This document shows, piece by piece, positions 7,267 through 15,266 of a stretch of 64,000 nt of DNA. Every line of letters begins with the position of its first letter. Within the stretch, counting starts at the first letter, position 1. The stretch lies in the NCBI GenBank assembly GCA_937895435.1, contig CALAXT010000027.1:1-64000 (forward strand), written 5' to 3'. The notes under the pieces are model-generated. The model saw nothing but the letters and a program-made list of their open reading frames with translations. It was not told where the DNA came from and ran no database searches. A program made the translations under genes and the position numbers. The DNA comes from an uncultured Paracoccaceae bacterium. Lineage in GTDB: Bacteria > Pseudomonadota > Alphaproteobacteria > Rhodobacterales > Rhodobacteraceae.

Positions 7267-8183
7267 GCGCTGTCCCCGCGCAGGGCTAACCATTGCCCCA
7301 GCATCGTGCCTGCGTCTGACTCTGTTGGCGCAAAACGATGCATGGCTTGCAGGCGCGCAGTATCAAGTGACAATGATGCCAGCGCTTGGGCGGGGGCTGG
7401 CGTGCGCACGACGGGCACATTCTGTCCGTGCTGGGCCAAAGCGGGCAAAAAGGCCGCCATATCTTGCGGTTCGCCGGGGCTTGCAATGTTGATGACCGGG
7501 GGCAATGCGGTTTGCTGGGTGCAAAGCGTTTCTAAAACTTGGGCCAGCGTGGCTGGGCCAATGTGGTTGCGCCGTGGCCCGTGTGTCTGGCCATCTGGGC
7601 CGATAAAAAGATCCAGCCTTAACGGATTGGCGCTGCTTGCGCCGTGCATATTGTCAAAGAACTGTCCTGCCCCGACCACGTTGCCAATCCGCATTTGGCA
7701 AATCTGGGTGGCAGGGTTGCAGCGCGCCCACGCGCTGCAGGCCTCTTCCATTGCCCATTTGGCATGGCCGTAATCAGTTATGGGGGCCGCAGGCGTTTCC
7801 TCATACGTTAAACCGGTGCAAGCCCCATATATTGCGGATGAAGAGGCAATAAAGACCTGTTGCACCCCGGATGCAGCGGCGGCGTTAAGCGTGGCCAGGG
7901 CAAGTGCGGAATTTTGTGCCAACTCTGCCCCTTGGGTGGCCCCGGCCATCAACAAGATGGTATCAATGCGTCCATCCTGTGGTTGGGTATTCAGCTGGTG
8001 CGCCAAGCTTTGCGCGCCGTCGGACAGTTGCCATTCCACCCAATCTGGCGCCGCATCCGGGTGGCTGGGCCGGGCCTGAAACTGCATCTTAAGGCGATTG
8101 GGGGGATATGCCTGCCAATAACGGCGCAGCATTTTGCCCACCCGTCCTGTTGCCCCCATCAAAAGAACGTGCCGTGCCGCCAT
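7263..8183 (-). CDS. NAD(P)-dependent epimerase/dehydratase family protein
   Basis: A 306-residue extended short-chain dehydrogenase. The Rossmann motif GATGRVG is at about 10-16, the conserved serines at 114-116 (IASSSAIYG) and the catalytic Tyr138-x3-Lys142 in YGHAK. The family converts nucleotide sugars (epimerase, dehydratase or reductase), which fits the sugar transferase whose start overlaps its stop. It begins seven bases after mtaB ends, so it may be transcribed with dapF-mtaB. The substrate is unknown; a role in making the sugar for the exopolysaccharide is inferred from position. Confidence 0.82.
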   Translation of the reverse strand: MAARHVLLMGATGRVGKMLRRYWQAYPPNRLKMQFQARPSHPDAAPDWVEWQLSDGAQSLAHQLNTQPQDGRIDTILLMAGATQGAELAQNSALALATLNAAAASGVQQVFIASSSAIYGACTGLTYEETPAAPITDYGHAKWAMEEACSAWARCNPATQICQMRIGNVVGAGQFFDNMHGASSANPLRLDLFIGPDGQTHGPRRNHIGPATLAQVLETLCTQQTALPPVINIASPGEPQDMAAFLPALAQHGQNVPVVRTPAPAQALASLSLDTARLQAMHRFAPTESDAGTMLGQWLALRGDSA

Positions 8184-8190
8184 CTGCCGT

Positions 8191-9465
8191 TCAGGCCTGC
8201 AGGGCGGTCAGCCCATGCCCAAGGATCTGGGCTGTGACGATCTGGCCCTCGGGTTGGTCGCTGTCAAACAGCACTTCGGTAAATTGTTCGGTGCGCCCAC
8301 GCCGGGCACCTTCCATCAAAATCGAGTGGCTTTGCCCAATTTGGCTTTGCAAATGTTGGGTCAGCCGCTCTTGGCCCAGGGCGCGCAGGCGCGCGGCACG
8401 GGCGCGGATTTCCCCGCCAGGCACGGCAGGCATACGGGCGGCAGGCGTGCCTTTGCGCGCGGAATAGGGAAAGACATGCAGCCATGTCAGCCCACATTCT
8501 TGGACCAGCCGCAGTGAATTTTCGAACATCTGTTCTGTTTCAGTTGGAAATCCTGCAATGATATCGGCGCCAAACACCATATCTGGCCGCAGACGGCGCA
8601 CCTCTTCGCAAAAGGCGATGGCATCATCGCGCAAATGCCGACGCTTCATACGTTTCAAAATCAGGTCGTCCCCAGCCTGCAAACTGAGATGAAGATGGGG
8701 CATAAGCCGGGGTTGGGTTGCAATGGCCTCCATCAGGGCGTCGTCGGCCTCAATCGAATCGATGGAAGACAGACGCAGCCGCGCCAAATCGGGCACCAGC
8801 CGCAAGATCCGCGCGACAAGATCACCCAAACGGGGCGCGGCGGGCAGATCTGCCCCCCAACTGGTCAGATCAACGCCGGTCAGCACGACCTCAAGAAATC
8901 CACGGTCTACCAGCCGCTTGATCTGATCTACCACAACCCCCGCCGGGACAGATCGCGAATTGCCCCGCCCGTAGGGAATGATGCAAAAGGTGCAGCGGTG
9001 ATCGCAGCCGTTTTGAATTTGGACGTAGGCGCGGTGGCGGCCAAAGCCATCGATCAAATGGCCCGCAGTTTCACGCACCGACATGATATCGTCGACCTGC
9101 ACCCGTTCACTTTGGCCAATAAAATCAGCCTGGCGTGCCAGCCGGCCCCATGTATCGGCCTGCATTTTTTCAGTGTTGCCAATAACATGGCTTACCTCGG
9201 GCATAGCGGCAAAGGTGTCGGGTTCGGTCTGTGCTGCGCAACCTGTGACGATCAGCGTGGCATTGGGGTGGGCATGGCGCAGCTTGCGAATTTCTTGCTT
9301 GGCTTTGCGCACGGCTTCGGCAGTGACGGCACAGGTGTTCACGATTACCGCATTGCCAAGGCCTGCACCTGCAGCCAGTTCCCGCATGGCCTCAGATTCA
9401 TAGGCGTTCAATCGGCAGCCAAGCGTGGCAAAGATAGGTGCACCGGATGGCGTTGCGCTGTTCAT
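8191..9465 (-). CDS. mtaB: tRNA t6A37 methylthiotransferase MtaB
   Basis: A 424-residue radical-SAM enzyme that adds a methylthio group to N6-threonylcarbamoyladenosine at tRNA position 37. Cys17, Cys45 and Cys76 of the N-terminal UPF0004 domain bind the auxiliary cluster. The radical-SAM cluster motif CDHRCTFC has Cys154, Cys158 and Cys161, and the following segment IIPYGRGNSRS is family-typical. The opening FATLGCRLNAYESEAM distinguishes MtaB from MiaB and RimO. A C-terminal TRAM-like part follows. Its ATG overlaps the dapF stop as ATGA. Confidence 0.93.
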   Translation of the reverse strand: MNSATPSGAPIFATLGCRLNAYESEAMRELAAGAGLGNAVIVNTCAVTAEAVRKAKQEIRKLRHAHPNATLIVTGCAAQTEPDTFAAMPEVSHVIGNTEKMQADTWGRLARQADFIGQSERVQVDDIMSVRETAGHLIDGFGRHRAYVQIQNGCDHRCTFCIIPYGRGNSRSVPAGVVVDQIKRLVDRGFLEVVLTGVDLTSWGADLPAAPRLGDLVARILRLVPDLARLRLSSIDSIEADDALMEAIATQPRLMPHLHLSLQAGDDLILKRMKRRHLRDDAIAFCEEVRRLRPDMVFGADIIAGFPTETEQMFENSLRLVQECGLTWLHVFPYSARKGTPAARMPAVPGGEIRARAARLRALGQERLTQHLQSQIGQSHSILMEGARRGRTEQFTEVLFDSDQPEGQIVTAQILGHGLTALQA

Positions 9466-10346
9466 AAAAGGGCCTGCAAAAACGTAGCGCTTAGCACGCC
9501 ATCAAAGACATGCATGGTTGGGCCGGTCATCCAAACACCGTCTTCGCGCCAGTCAATTTGCAAAAGACCACCATCAACATGAACGCTAACGGCCCGATCT
9601 GTCAGCCCGCGTCGCGCTGCTGCAACCGCAGCGGCGCAAGAACATGACCCTGATGCCAACGTGACACCAGTGCCGCGTTCCCATATTCGCAGGCGGATGG
9701 TTTGGCGGTCAAGAATTTGGACAAATTCAACATTGGTGCGTTCAGGAAACAATGGATGATGTTCAATCTTTGCGCCATCTGCCTCAAGCGCGATCTGTGC
9801 GATATCATCGACAAAAAACGTGCAATGCGGGTTGCCCATACCAGTGGCTGTGGGCGCACCCTCAATGGGCAGGTGCAGTGTGTTCATCGGGTGGGCCAGT
9901 GGCACATCGGCCCAATCCAGCAGTGGTGCCCCCATATTGACACGCGTCATGCCCCCGCCTGCATCCTCTGCCAACAAAATGCCACGAGCGGTGCGAATGC
10001 GCAGACGGGTCTTGCCTGTCGCATCCATTTCCGTCCGGGCAATGCAGCGGGTGGCATTACCACATGCAGCCGAAGCGGACCCGTCCGCGTTGAAAAACGA
10101 AATACTCAAATCGCAAGTGCTGGCGCCCTCAGGCGTGCTATGCTCAGACACGCTGCCGTCAGACACCAGCGCCAGTTGATCAAAACCAACGCCACGGTGG
10201 CGATCACCCAAGGCGCAGATCATCGAACCACTCAGCACGTCACACGCAGCTGATGACAAATCGCGAGCATCGATGACCACAAAGTCATTGCCCAAACCAT
10301 GCATCTTGCGAAACGCGAGACCCTGCGAGATATCCCAAATATTCAT
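9462..10346 (-). CDS. dapF: Diaminopimelate epimerase
   Basis: A 294-residue protein that converts LL- to meso-diaminopimelate for lysine and peptidoglycan. KMHGLGNDFVVID (about 14-26) and the first catalytic cysteine, Cys95 in AACGNATRC, are present. The second active-site block reads ERGTGVTLASGSCSC (about 223-237): the usual Cys of 'ACGSG' is Ser232 and a Cys appears at 235. Whether this is a lineage variant or a change in activity is open. An ATG at 10346 is chosen because the upstream extension is not conserved in the family. It is coupled to mtaB by an ATGA overlap. Confidence 0.9.
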   Translation of the reverse strand: MNIWDISQGLAFRKMHGLGNDFVVIDARDLSSAACDVLSGSMICALGDRHRGVGFDQLALVSDGSVSEHSTPEGASTCDLSISFFNADGSASAACGNATRCIARTEMDATGKTRLRIRTARGILLAEDAGGGMTRVNMGAPLLDWADVPLAHPMNTLHLPIEGAPTATGMGNPHCTFFVDDIAQIALEADGAKIEHHPLFPERTNVEFVQILDRQTIRLRIWERGTGVTLASGSCSCAAAVAAARRGLTDRAVSVHVDGGLLQIDWREDGVWMTGPTMHVFDGVLSATFLQALL

Positions 10347-10428
10347 GGAATGTCTTCTAGCTGACGCCACAGATTTTGGCCAGATATTGGTTTTTCTATC
10401 TAATCGCACCCCGCAGGGCGATTTGCCC

Positions 10429-10457
10429 TTGACCCCGGTGGGCGATGTTTCTAATTG
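10429..10457 (+). promoter_or_regulatory. Probable promoter of tRNA-Lys
   Basis: TTGACC at 10429-10434 and TAATTG at 10452-10457 are separated by 17 bases and end 12 bases before the tRNA, a good sigma-70-type arrangement. The -35 is close to consensus; the -10 is only moderate. Confidence 0.5.
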
Positions 10458-10469
10458 CAGCCCTCAAGT

Positions 10470-10545
10470 GGGCTCGTAGCTCAGTTGGTAGAGCAACTGA
10501 CTTTTAATCAGTGGGTCACCGGTTCGAGCCCGGTCGAGCTCACCA
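10470..10545 (+). tRNA. tRNA-Lys (anticodon TTT)
   Basis: A complete 76-base tRNA including an encoded CCA. The acceptor stem GGGCTCG pairs with CGAGCTC (one G-T pair), the D arm contains AGTTGGTAGA, the anticodon stem CTGA/TCAG holds the loop CTTTTAA with anticodon TTT at 10503-10505, and the T arm contains GGTTCGAGCC. Confidence 0.97.
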
Positions 10546-10654
10546 CTTAATTTGGCTGTGTTATGCACCAAAAGCGCCCTTGTGGCGCCTTTGGTGCATA
10601 AGATCGTGCGCTGCGCCTGCGCCAATCTTGCCTGCCACGCCAAAGGAAATGCCG

Positions 10655-11230
10655 ATGTCGCTTGAATCAGACTTGACCGGACGCAGTGGCGGAATGTGTG
10701 AGTTGTGTGGCATGCAAAACGCCCGCACCGCCTGTGATGTGCCCCCCAGTGCTGATGGCTCTGCTGATACGGCCATTCTCGTGTGTCGCACATGCCTAAA
10801 GGGCATCACGGGCGAGTTGGTGGATAACCCGCATTGGCGCTGCCTGACAGAGGCTGTTTGGAGCCCACACGCCCCGGTGCAAGTCACATGCTATCGGCTG
10901 TTGCAGCGTCTGGCGGCCGAGCCTTGGGCGCGTGACACGTTGGAAATTGTTTATCTTGAACCCGATGTACTGGCGTGGGCCGAGCGCAGCAGCGAACCCG
11001 GCGATCTGCCCGAAATCATCCACCGAGACGCCCATGGTTCAGTGCTTGCGGCGGGTGATACTGTCACTTTAATCAAAGATCTGGTGGTCAAGGGGGGTGG
11101 GTTCACAGCCAAACGTGGCACTTCCGTGCGTGGAATCGCCTTGGTCCCAGACAATGAGACGCAGATTGAGGGCCGTGTGAATGGCCAGAGAATCGTAATC
11201 TTGACAGAATTCACCAAGAAATCCGCGTAA
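10655..11230 (+). CDS. PhnA (YjdM)-like zinc-ribbon protein
   Basis: A 191-residue protein with two CxxC pairs, Cys15/Cys18 (MCELCG) and Cys44/Cys47 (VCRTC), forming a zinc ribbon, and a C-terminal PhnA domain around 125-190 with GDTVTLIKDLVVKG and RGTSVRGIALV. The family was named for the phosphonate gene region of E. coli, but it is not a phosphonoacetate hydrolase there and its role is unknown. The ATG at 10655 is preferred because aaagga lies seven bases before it; another ATG two codons upstream is too close to that site. It follows tRNA-Lys and stands alone. Confidence 0.85.
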   Translation: MSLESDLTGRSGGMCELCGMQNARTACDVPPSADGSADTAILVCRTCLKGITGELVDNPHWRCLTEAVWSPHAPVQVTCYRLLQRLAAEPWARDTLEIVYLEPDVLAWAERSSEPGDLPEIIHRDAHGSVLAAGDTVTLIKDLVVKGGGFTAKRGTSVRGIALVPDNETQIEGRVNGQRIVILTEFTKKSA

Positions 11231-11553
11231 ACTCAGGTAGATATCGCGGGGTTTCGCGTGGGGCCCTCAAAGGGAATGGGGGGACAAAAATTGCTGCAGA
11301 ACATACATCTCCTGCATCTGCCGGGCGGTGACGCTCTGCAGATTAGGATACTTGTAAAACGCTGCGCTTTCTGTCGCCTGACCGAAGTGGCTACCCTTCA
11401 GCCTGAACCCCACATTTAATATGGGCCCCCACCCTAACCGGCGCGATCTGTGCGCCGGTATCCCGAAAGATCTGGGTATGGGCTCTTATGGTGCCGTAAT
11501 CCCTTCGGCAGAGCTAACGGCACCTAAAAATTTTATAAAATTGTTGGTAAATT
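11231..11553. other. Gene-poor stretch with a possible gene remnant
   Basis: About 320 bases between convergent genes. On the minus strand an open frame from about 11490 to a TGA at 11267-11269 reads like a protein C-terminus (it includes GSHFGQATESAAFYKYP and ends LQQFLSPHSL) but has no start; I do not recognise the family. A 7-bp perfect hairpin, ccggcgc/gcgccgg, is at 11438-11458. ggtgccg/cggcacc at about 11489-11524 and an AT-rich inverted repeat at about 11524-11560 may end the helicase transcript. Confidence 0.35.
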
Positions 11554-12927
11554 TTAGGCGACTGCCGCCCGTCCACTTGAGGCCCGCCCGTTGGATGACC
11601 GCTGGCCTGACGAGCGTCCACCCGCAGACGATCCACCGGGGGCTCTGCCACCGGCACCCTTACCGCCAAAGCTTGGCTTTTTACCCGCGCCACCACCAGG
11701 TTTTGCGGCAAAGCCACCAGCGGGCTTGGCACCCGCGCGACCACTAGGCTTTTGGCCCGCCCGCCCGCCTGGCGCTTTTGGGATAATAAATCCCTCGGCT
11801 GGTGCCTCGCCACCAATGACGGGCAGCGACATTTTCAGTGTCTTTTCAATGGCGCGCAATTCGCCATATTCAGCGGGCGCACAAAAAGCGACCGCGCGCC
11901 CCTCGGCCCCGGCCCGCGCCGTGCGGCCAATCCGGTGGACATAGTTTTCGGGAACATTTGGCAGATCAAAGTTGTAGACATGCCGCACACCCGGAATATC
12001 GATCCCACGCGCCGCAACATCGGTGGCTACCAACACCATCAACTGGCCATCCCGAAACGATTTCAACGTGCGTTCCCGTTGGCTCTGGCTTTTGTTGCCA
12101 TGGATCGATCCGGCCGAAAACCCCCATGAAACAAGCAGCTTCATAAGCTTTTCCGCCCCGTGTTTGGTGCGCGAAAACACCAACGCCATCTCACTCTCAT
12201 GTTCGCCCAAATAGCGGCGCAACAGATTGGCTTTGTCACCCTGGCTGACGAAATGTACGGCCTGCGTGACCTTGTCAGCAGGCTTGCCCGGGGGGGCCAC
12301 TTCAATGCGGATCGGGTTTTTCAGATAGCTTTCTGCCAGCTCAGACATCAGCTTGGGCATTGTTGCGGAAAACAGCAATGTCTGCCGCTCTTCTGGCAAA
12401 AGCCGCGCGATTTTGCGCAAAGCGTGGATAAAACCCAGATCCAACATCTGGTCTGCCTCATCCAAAACCAGATATTGCGTCTCTTCCAAGGTCACCGCCC
12501 GCCGATCCAGCAGGTCAATCAAACGCCCAGGTGTCGCCACCAAAATATCTGTGCCGCGGGCAAGTTTTGTGCTTTGAGCAAAGAGCGACGCACCACCCAC
12601 GACGGTGACAACCTTCAAATGCGTGCCACGCGTAAAGGCAGACAGATTGTCTGCAATCTGGTTTACCAATTCGCGAGTCGGCGCCAAAATCAAAGCGCGC
12701 ACAGTCTTTGGTTGCGGTGCGCGGCCAATTTCCATGATGCGGTGAACAACAGGCAAACCAAATGCAGCCGTCTTACCTGTGCCTGTCTGTGCCAAGCCCA
12801 TGATATCACGACCGGCCATGACCTCGGGGATCGCGCGGACCTGAATTGGTGTGGGCTGGGTAAAGCCCGCTTTAACAAGTGCTTTCAAAAGCGTTGGGTT
12901 TAACCCAAGCGTATCAAATTCCGACAT
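11554..12927 (-). CDS. DEAD-box ATP-dependent RNA helicase (RhlE-like)
   Basis: A 457-residue RNA helicase. The Q motif lies around 22-29, Walker A AQTGTGKT at 46-53, PTREL at 83-87, the DEAD box at 156-159, SAT at 187-189, and the second RecA domain carries ARGIDIP and HRIGRTARAG. From about residue 385 the tail is rich in Gly, Ala, Lys, Arg and Ser, a disordered RNA-binding extension common in RhlE-type helicases. These enzymes unwind RNA in ribosome assembly, mRNA decay and cold adaptation. The ATG at 12927 follows aaagg and begins the conserved region. It is monocistronic. Confidence 0.92.
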   Translation of the reverse strand: MSEFDTLGLNPTLLKALVKAGFTQPTPIQVRAIPEVMAGRDIMGLAQTGTGKTAAFGLPVVHRIMEIGRAPQPKTVRALILAPTRELVNQIADNLSAFTRGTHLKVVTVVGGASLFAQSTKLARGTDILVATPGRLIDLLDRRAVTLEETQYLVLDEADQMLDLGFIHALRKIARLLPEERQTLLFSATMPKLMSELAESYLKNPIRIEVAPPGKPADKVTQAVHFVSQGDKANLLRRYLGEHESEMALVFSRTKHGAEKLMKLLVSWGFSAGSIHGNKSQSQRERTLKSFRDGQLMVLVATDVAARGIDIPGVRHVYNFDLPNVPENYVHRIGRTARAGAEGRAVAFCAPAEYGELRAIEKTLKMSLPVIGGEAPAEGFIIPKAPGGRAGQKPSGRAGAKPAGGFAAKPGGGAGKKPSFGGKGAGGRAPGGSSAGGRSSGQRSSNGRASSGRAAVA

Positions 12928-13450
12928 TTCAAAACCTTTCAGGAGCTGGGGTGCTTGGCACCCGCAGCGCATAAACAAAGGTCTTTCCAGCAACCCACAC
13001 CCCAATGGTGCAGGTTTGAAAAAACCGCAAAGGTTGCGGCCTTGCCCAACCCAAGGACCGATTGCCCAAAGGTCGCATGACCGCCGGACCCCTGCGTGAA
13101 ATGGGAACCATTTTCAGCCCAAAAAGAGGGCTATGTTCATATCTTTGGCCCCAAGAGGCGGCTGCTCACGCGGCAGCGGATATGACGGATCAACCGATGC
13201 TCTTACAACAAAGCAAAGTCAAGTCTGATCATGGAATCTTATGAAAATGTCATCAAAGCTTTCATCGTTCTTCTGTTTCTAAGTATCCCCGCCGGAGGCC
13301 TATATCGATGCCGCCAGCGCTTTGCTGCATGGGAGGGTGCCTCCGGCGGGGATATTTGGAAACGAAAGATTTGCCGGTTTTCTGTCTATGAAACGGTTAG
13401 CGCAACTGGGTGATACCTGGGCATGCTGTTCATGAGAGTGTTTTGATGGA
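12928..13450. other. Intergenic region upstream of the helicase
   Basis: About 520 bases with no supported gene. The part next to the helicase probably holds its promoter and leader; it includes the 8-bp pair gggtgctt..., too weak to call. The middle has no clear structure. The left-most useful feature is the large inverted repeat at 13284-13354, described separately. Short open frames here have no ribosome site or family signature. Confidence 0.4.
13284..13370. repeat. Rhodobacteraceae-type intergenic inverted repeat
   Basis: Arms tatccccgccggaggc (13284-13299) and gcctccggcggggata (13339-13354) are perfect 16-bp complements with a 39-base loop. The right arm runs into gggatatttggaaacgaaag (about 13348-13368). 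A second copy of that motif follows a G/C hairpin at 54960-55004. Related motifs are common between genes in this family; here the hairpin could act as a terminator for neighbouring transcripts. Confidence 0.6.
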
Positions 13451-14218
13451 TTAGCTTGCAGACATGGCGTCATAGATTAACTTTGCAGCCAGCGTGACCG
13501 ATGTCGTCACGAGTAGGGGGCGGATTAGGCGGGCGCCAATACGCATGGCCACGCGGCTGCCCAATTGAGCACCCGCGACTTGTGCCAAACCCATCATTAT
13601 GCCGACCCCCCAAAGTGGGCTGGCGAAGAGTGTAAAAGCCAGAAGGCCACCGACATTGGAGGAAAAATTCAGAAACTTTGTGTGGGCTGTTGCGCGTAAC
13701 AGGCCCTGACCTGCAAGGATCACAAAGGCCAGCATATAAAACGCTCCGGCGCCGGGGCCCACCAATCCGTCATAGGCTGCGACTATTGGAACAACGCCCA
13801 AGCCAAAGGCCAGGGGTTCCATCTTACGCGTACGATCTTGGTCACTGAGACCGGGCTTTAAGGCGAAAAAGAGGGCAATTGCTACAAGCAAGACCGGCAG
13901 CACCATTCGCAGCGCATCGGTTGGCACATGAGATATCAAAGCCGCACCTGCCAAAGATGCACCAAATGCCATGCCGGCCCATGGCAATTGGCCACGCAGA
14001 TCCACCAATCCGGCACGACTGTAGGAAATGGCGGCCGAACCTGCACCAAAAAGCCCCTGAATTTTGTTGGTTGCCAGTGCTTCAATCGGGCTGGCGCCGG
14101 CCAACAGCAGCGCGGGCAGTGTAATAAGACCTCCGCCACCTGCGATTGAATCAATAAAACCCGCAACAAATGCGGCGCCCGCCAAAAGGGCGAGTGTTTC
14201 AGGGCCGAGTGTGATCAT
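13451..14218 (-). CDS. TauE/SafE (TSUP) family anion exporter
   Basis: A 255-residue inner-membrane protein with about eight hydrophobic segments. The family opening AGFIDSIAGGGGLITLPALL (about 20-39) and the second-half repeat around VAAYDGLVGPGAG (about 145-157) identify TauE/SafE, sulfite, sulfonate or sulfoacetate exporters among others. Its ATG overlaps the serB stop as ATGA, so it is co-translated with serB although no functional link is obvious. Substrate unknown. Confidence 0.87.
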   Translation of the reverse strand: MITLGPETLALLAGAAFVAGFIDSIAGGGGLITLPALLLAGASPIEALATNKIQGLFGAGSAAISYSRAGLVDLRGQLPWAGMAFGASLAGAALISHVPTDALRMVLPVLLVAIALFFALKPGLSDQDRTRKMEPLAFGLGVVPIVAAYDGLVGPGAGAFYMLAFVILAGQGLLRATAHTKFLNFSSNVGGLLAFTLFASPLWGVGIMMGLAQVAGAQLGSRVAMRIGARLIRPLLVTTSVTLAAKLIYDAMSAS

Positions 14219-15111
14219 GGGCGAATTCCGGTGCAGGGGTGCTGAAATTCATCTGCGCTGTAGCCTTGCAGGTACAAAAGCGCGGTTAAATCGCCGTGAT
14301 TTATGCGCAGGGAGCATTGGCGCGCAACGCTGGATTTTGCATGCAGGGCGACCCCGGCTCCGGCGGCACCCAGCATGCCGAGATCATTGGCGCCATCGCC
14401 CACGGTCATTGCGTCATCATGGTTTAGCCCAAGCCGGGTGCAGATGTCGCTGAGTGCGTCGATTTTGGCCGCACGGCCCAAAATGGGTTCTGCCACCTGC
14501 CCAGTCAGCATGCCATTTTCCAGCAGCAGGATGTTGGCGCGGTGTTCATCAAAGCCCAAGTGCTGCGCGACGGGGCCGCTGAACGCTGTGAATCCCCCCG
14601 AGACAAGCGCGGTGTAACAGCCATGCGCGCGCAACGTGGCAATGAGAATGCCGCCACCGGGGGCATAGCTGATCTGTCGTGTCAGCACATTTTTGATGAT
14701 ATCGGCAGGCTGTCCTGCCAGCAGTGCCACGCGGGCCCGAAGTGATTGTTCAAATTCCAAGCCGCCGTCCATCGCCTGTGCTGTGATGGCAGCGACTTTG
14801 TCGCCGACACCTGCCACGGCAGCCAGCTCGTCAATACATTCCTGCTCAATCATGGTGCTGTCCATGTCGGCCAACAACAGTTGGCGCTTTCGCCCAGCAG
14901 CAGGCTGCACTGCCAGATCGACGCTGATTTCTTGCAGATTGGCCCAGACCTTCCACGGATTTGAGGGTTTGGTTTCCAGTGGAAACTCGGCGGCGATGCC
15001 GGGGTTGAGCCATCTGATTGCCCCGCCGCCCCAAGCGTTGCGTAGCGATTGGACAGTGGCAATTTCAAGCCCAGCCTTGGCCGGATGACTGAGCAGGGTG
15101 GCGATGAACAT
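14215..15111 (-). CDS. serB: Phosphoserine phosphatase
   Basis: A 298-residue HAD-family phosphatase making the last step of serine synthesis. An N-terminal regulatory-type part (1-75) precedes the catalytic motif DMDSTMIE at 82-89 (nucleophile and general acid Asp), SGGFTAF in the middle, and GDGANDLGML for Mg binding near the end. The ATG at 15111 sits six bases after ggag; a TTG four codons earlier is unlikely. It is divergent from serC-serA, giving a complete phosphorylated serine pathway in 4 kb. Confidence 0.93.
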   Translation of the reverse strand: MFIATLLSHPAKAGLEIATVQSLRNAWGGGAIRWLNPGIAAEFPLETKPSNPWKVWANLQEISVDLAVQPAAGRKRQLLLADMDSTMIEQECIDELAAVAGVGDKVAAITAQAMDGGLEFEQSLRARVALLAGQPADIIKNVLTRQISYAPGGGILIATLRAHGCYTALVSGGFTAFSGPVAQHLGFDEHRANILLLENGMLTGQVAEPILGRAAKIDALSDICTRLGLNHDDAMTVGDGANDLGMLGAAGAGVALHAKSSVARQCSLRINHGDLTALLYLQGYSADEFQHPCTGIRP

Positions 15112-15194
15112 CGCGGGCTCCAATGGTCTGGATCGTCTTGTGAGGGCAGGGTTTACCCCTGCCGCGCTCTAGGTGAAAAAAGCGCCTTGCGCCA

Positions 15195-15248
15195 GAGCCC
15201 ATGTCACCCTATCAACGCAGGTGGGCCACCTCTCCCCACCGAGAGGCA
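15195..15248 (+). ncRNA. serC leader RNA motif
   Basis: The leader of serC forms two hairpins: gcccat (15197-15202) with gtgggc (15221-15226), and the perfect cctctc (15229-15234) with gagagg (15241-15246). The second stem ends about 20 bases before the serC ATG. Position, order and the cctctcccc loop agree with the serC cis-regulatory motif known upstream of serC in alphaproteobacteria (Corbino and co-workers). The motif's ligand or mechanism is not settled; control of serC or serC-serA expression is likely. Confidence 0.75.
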
Positions 15249-15266
15249 TTTATCTGGAAGGATACT

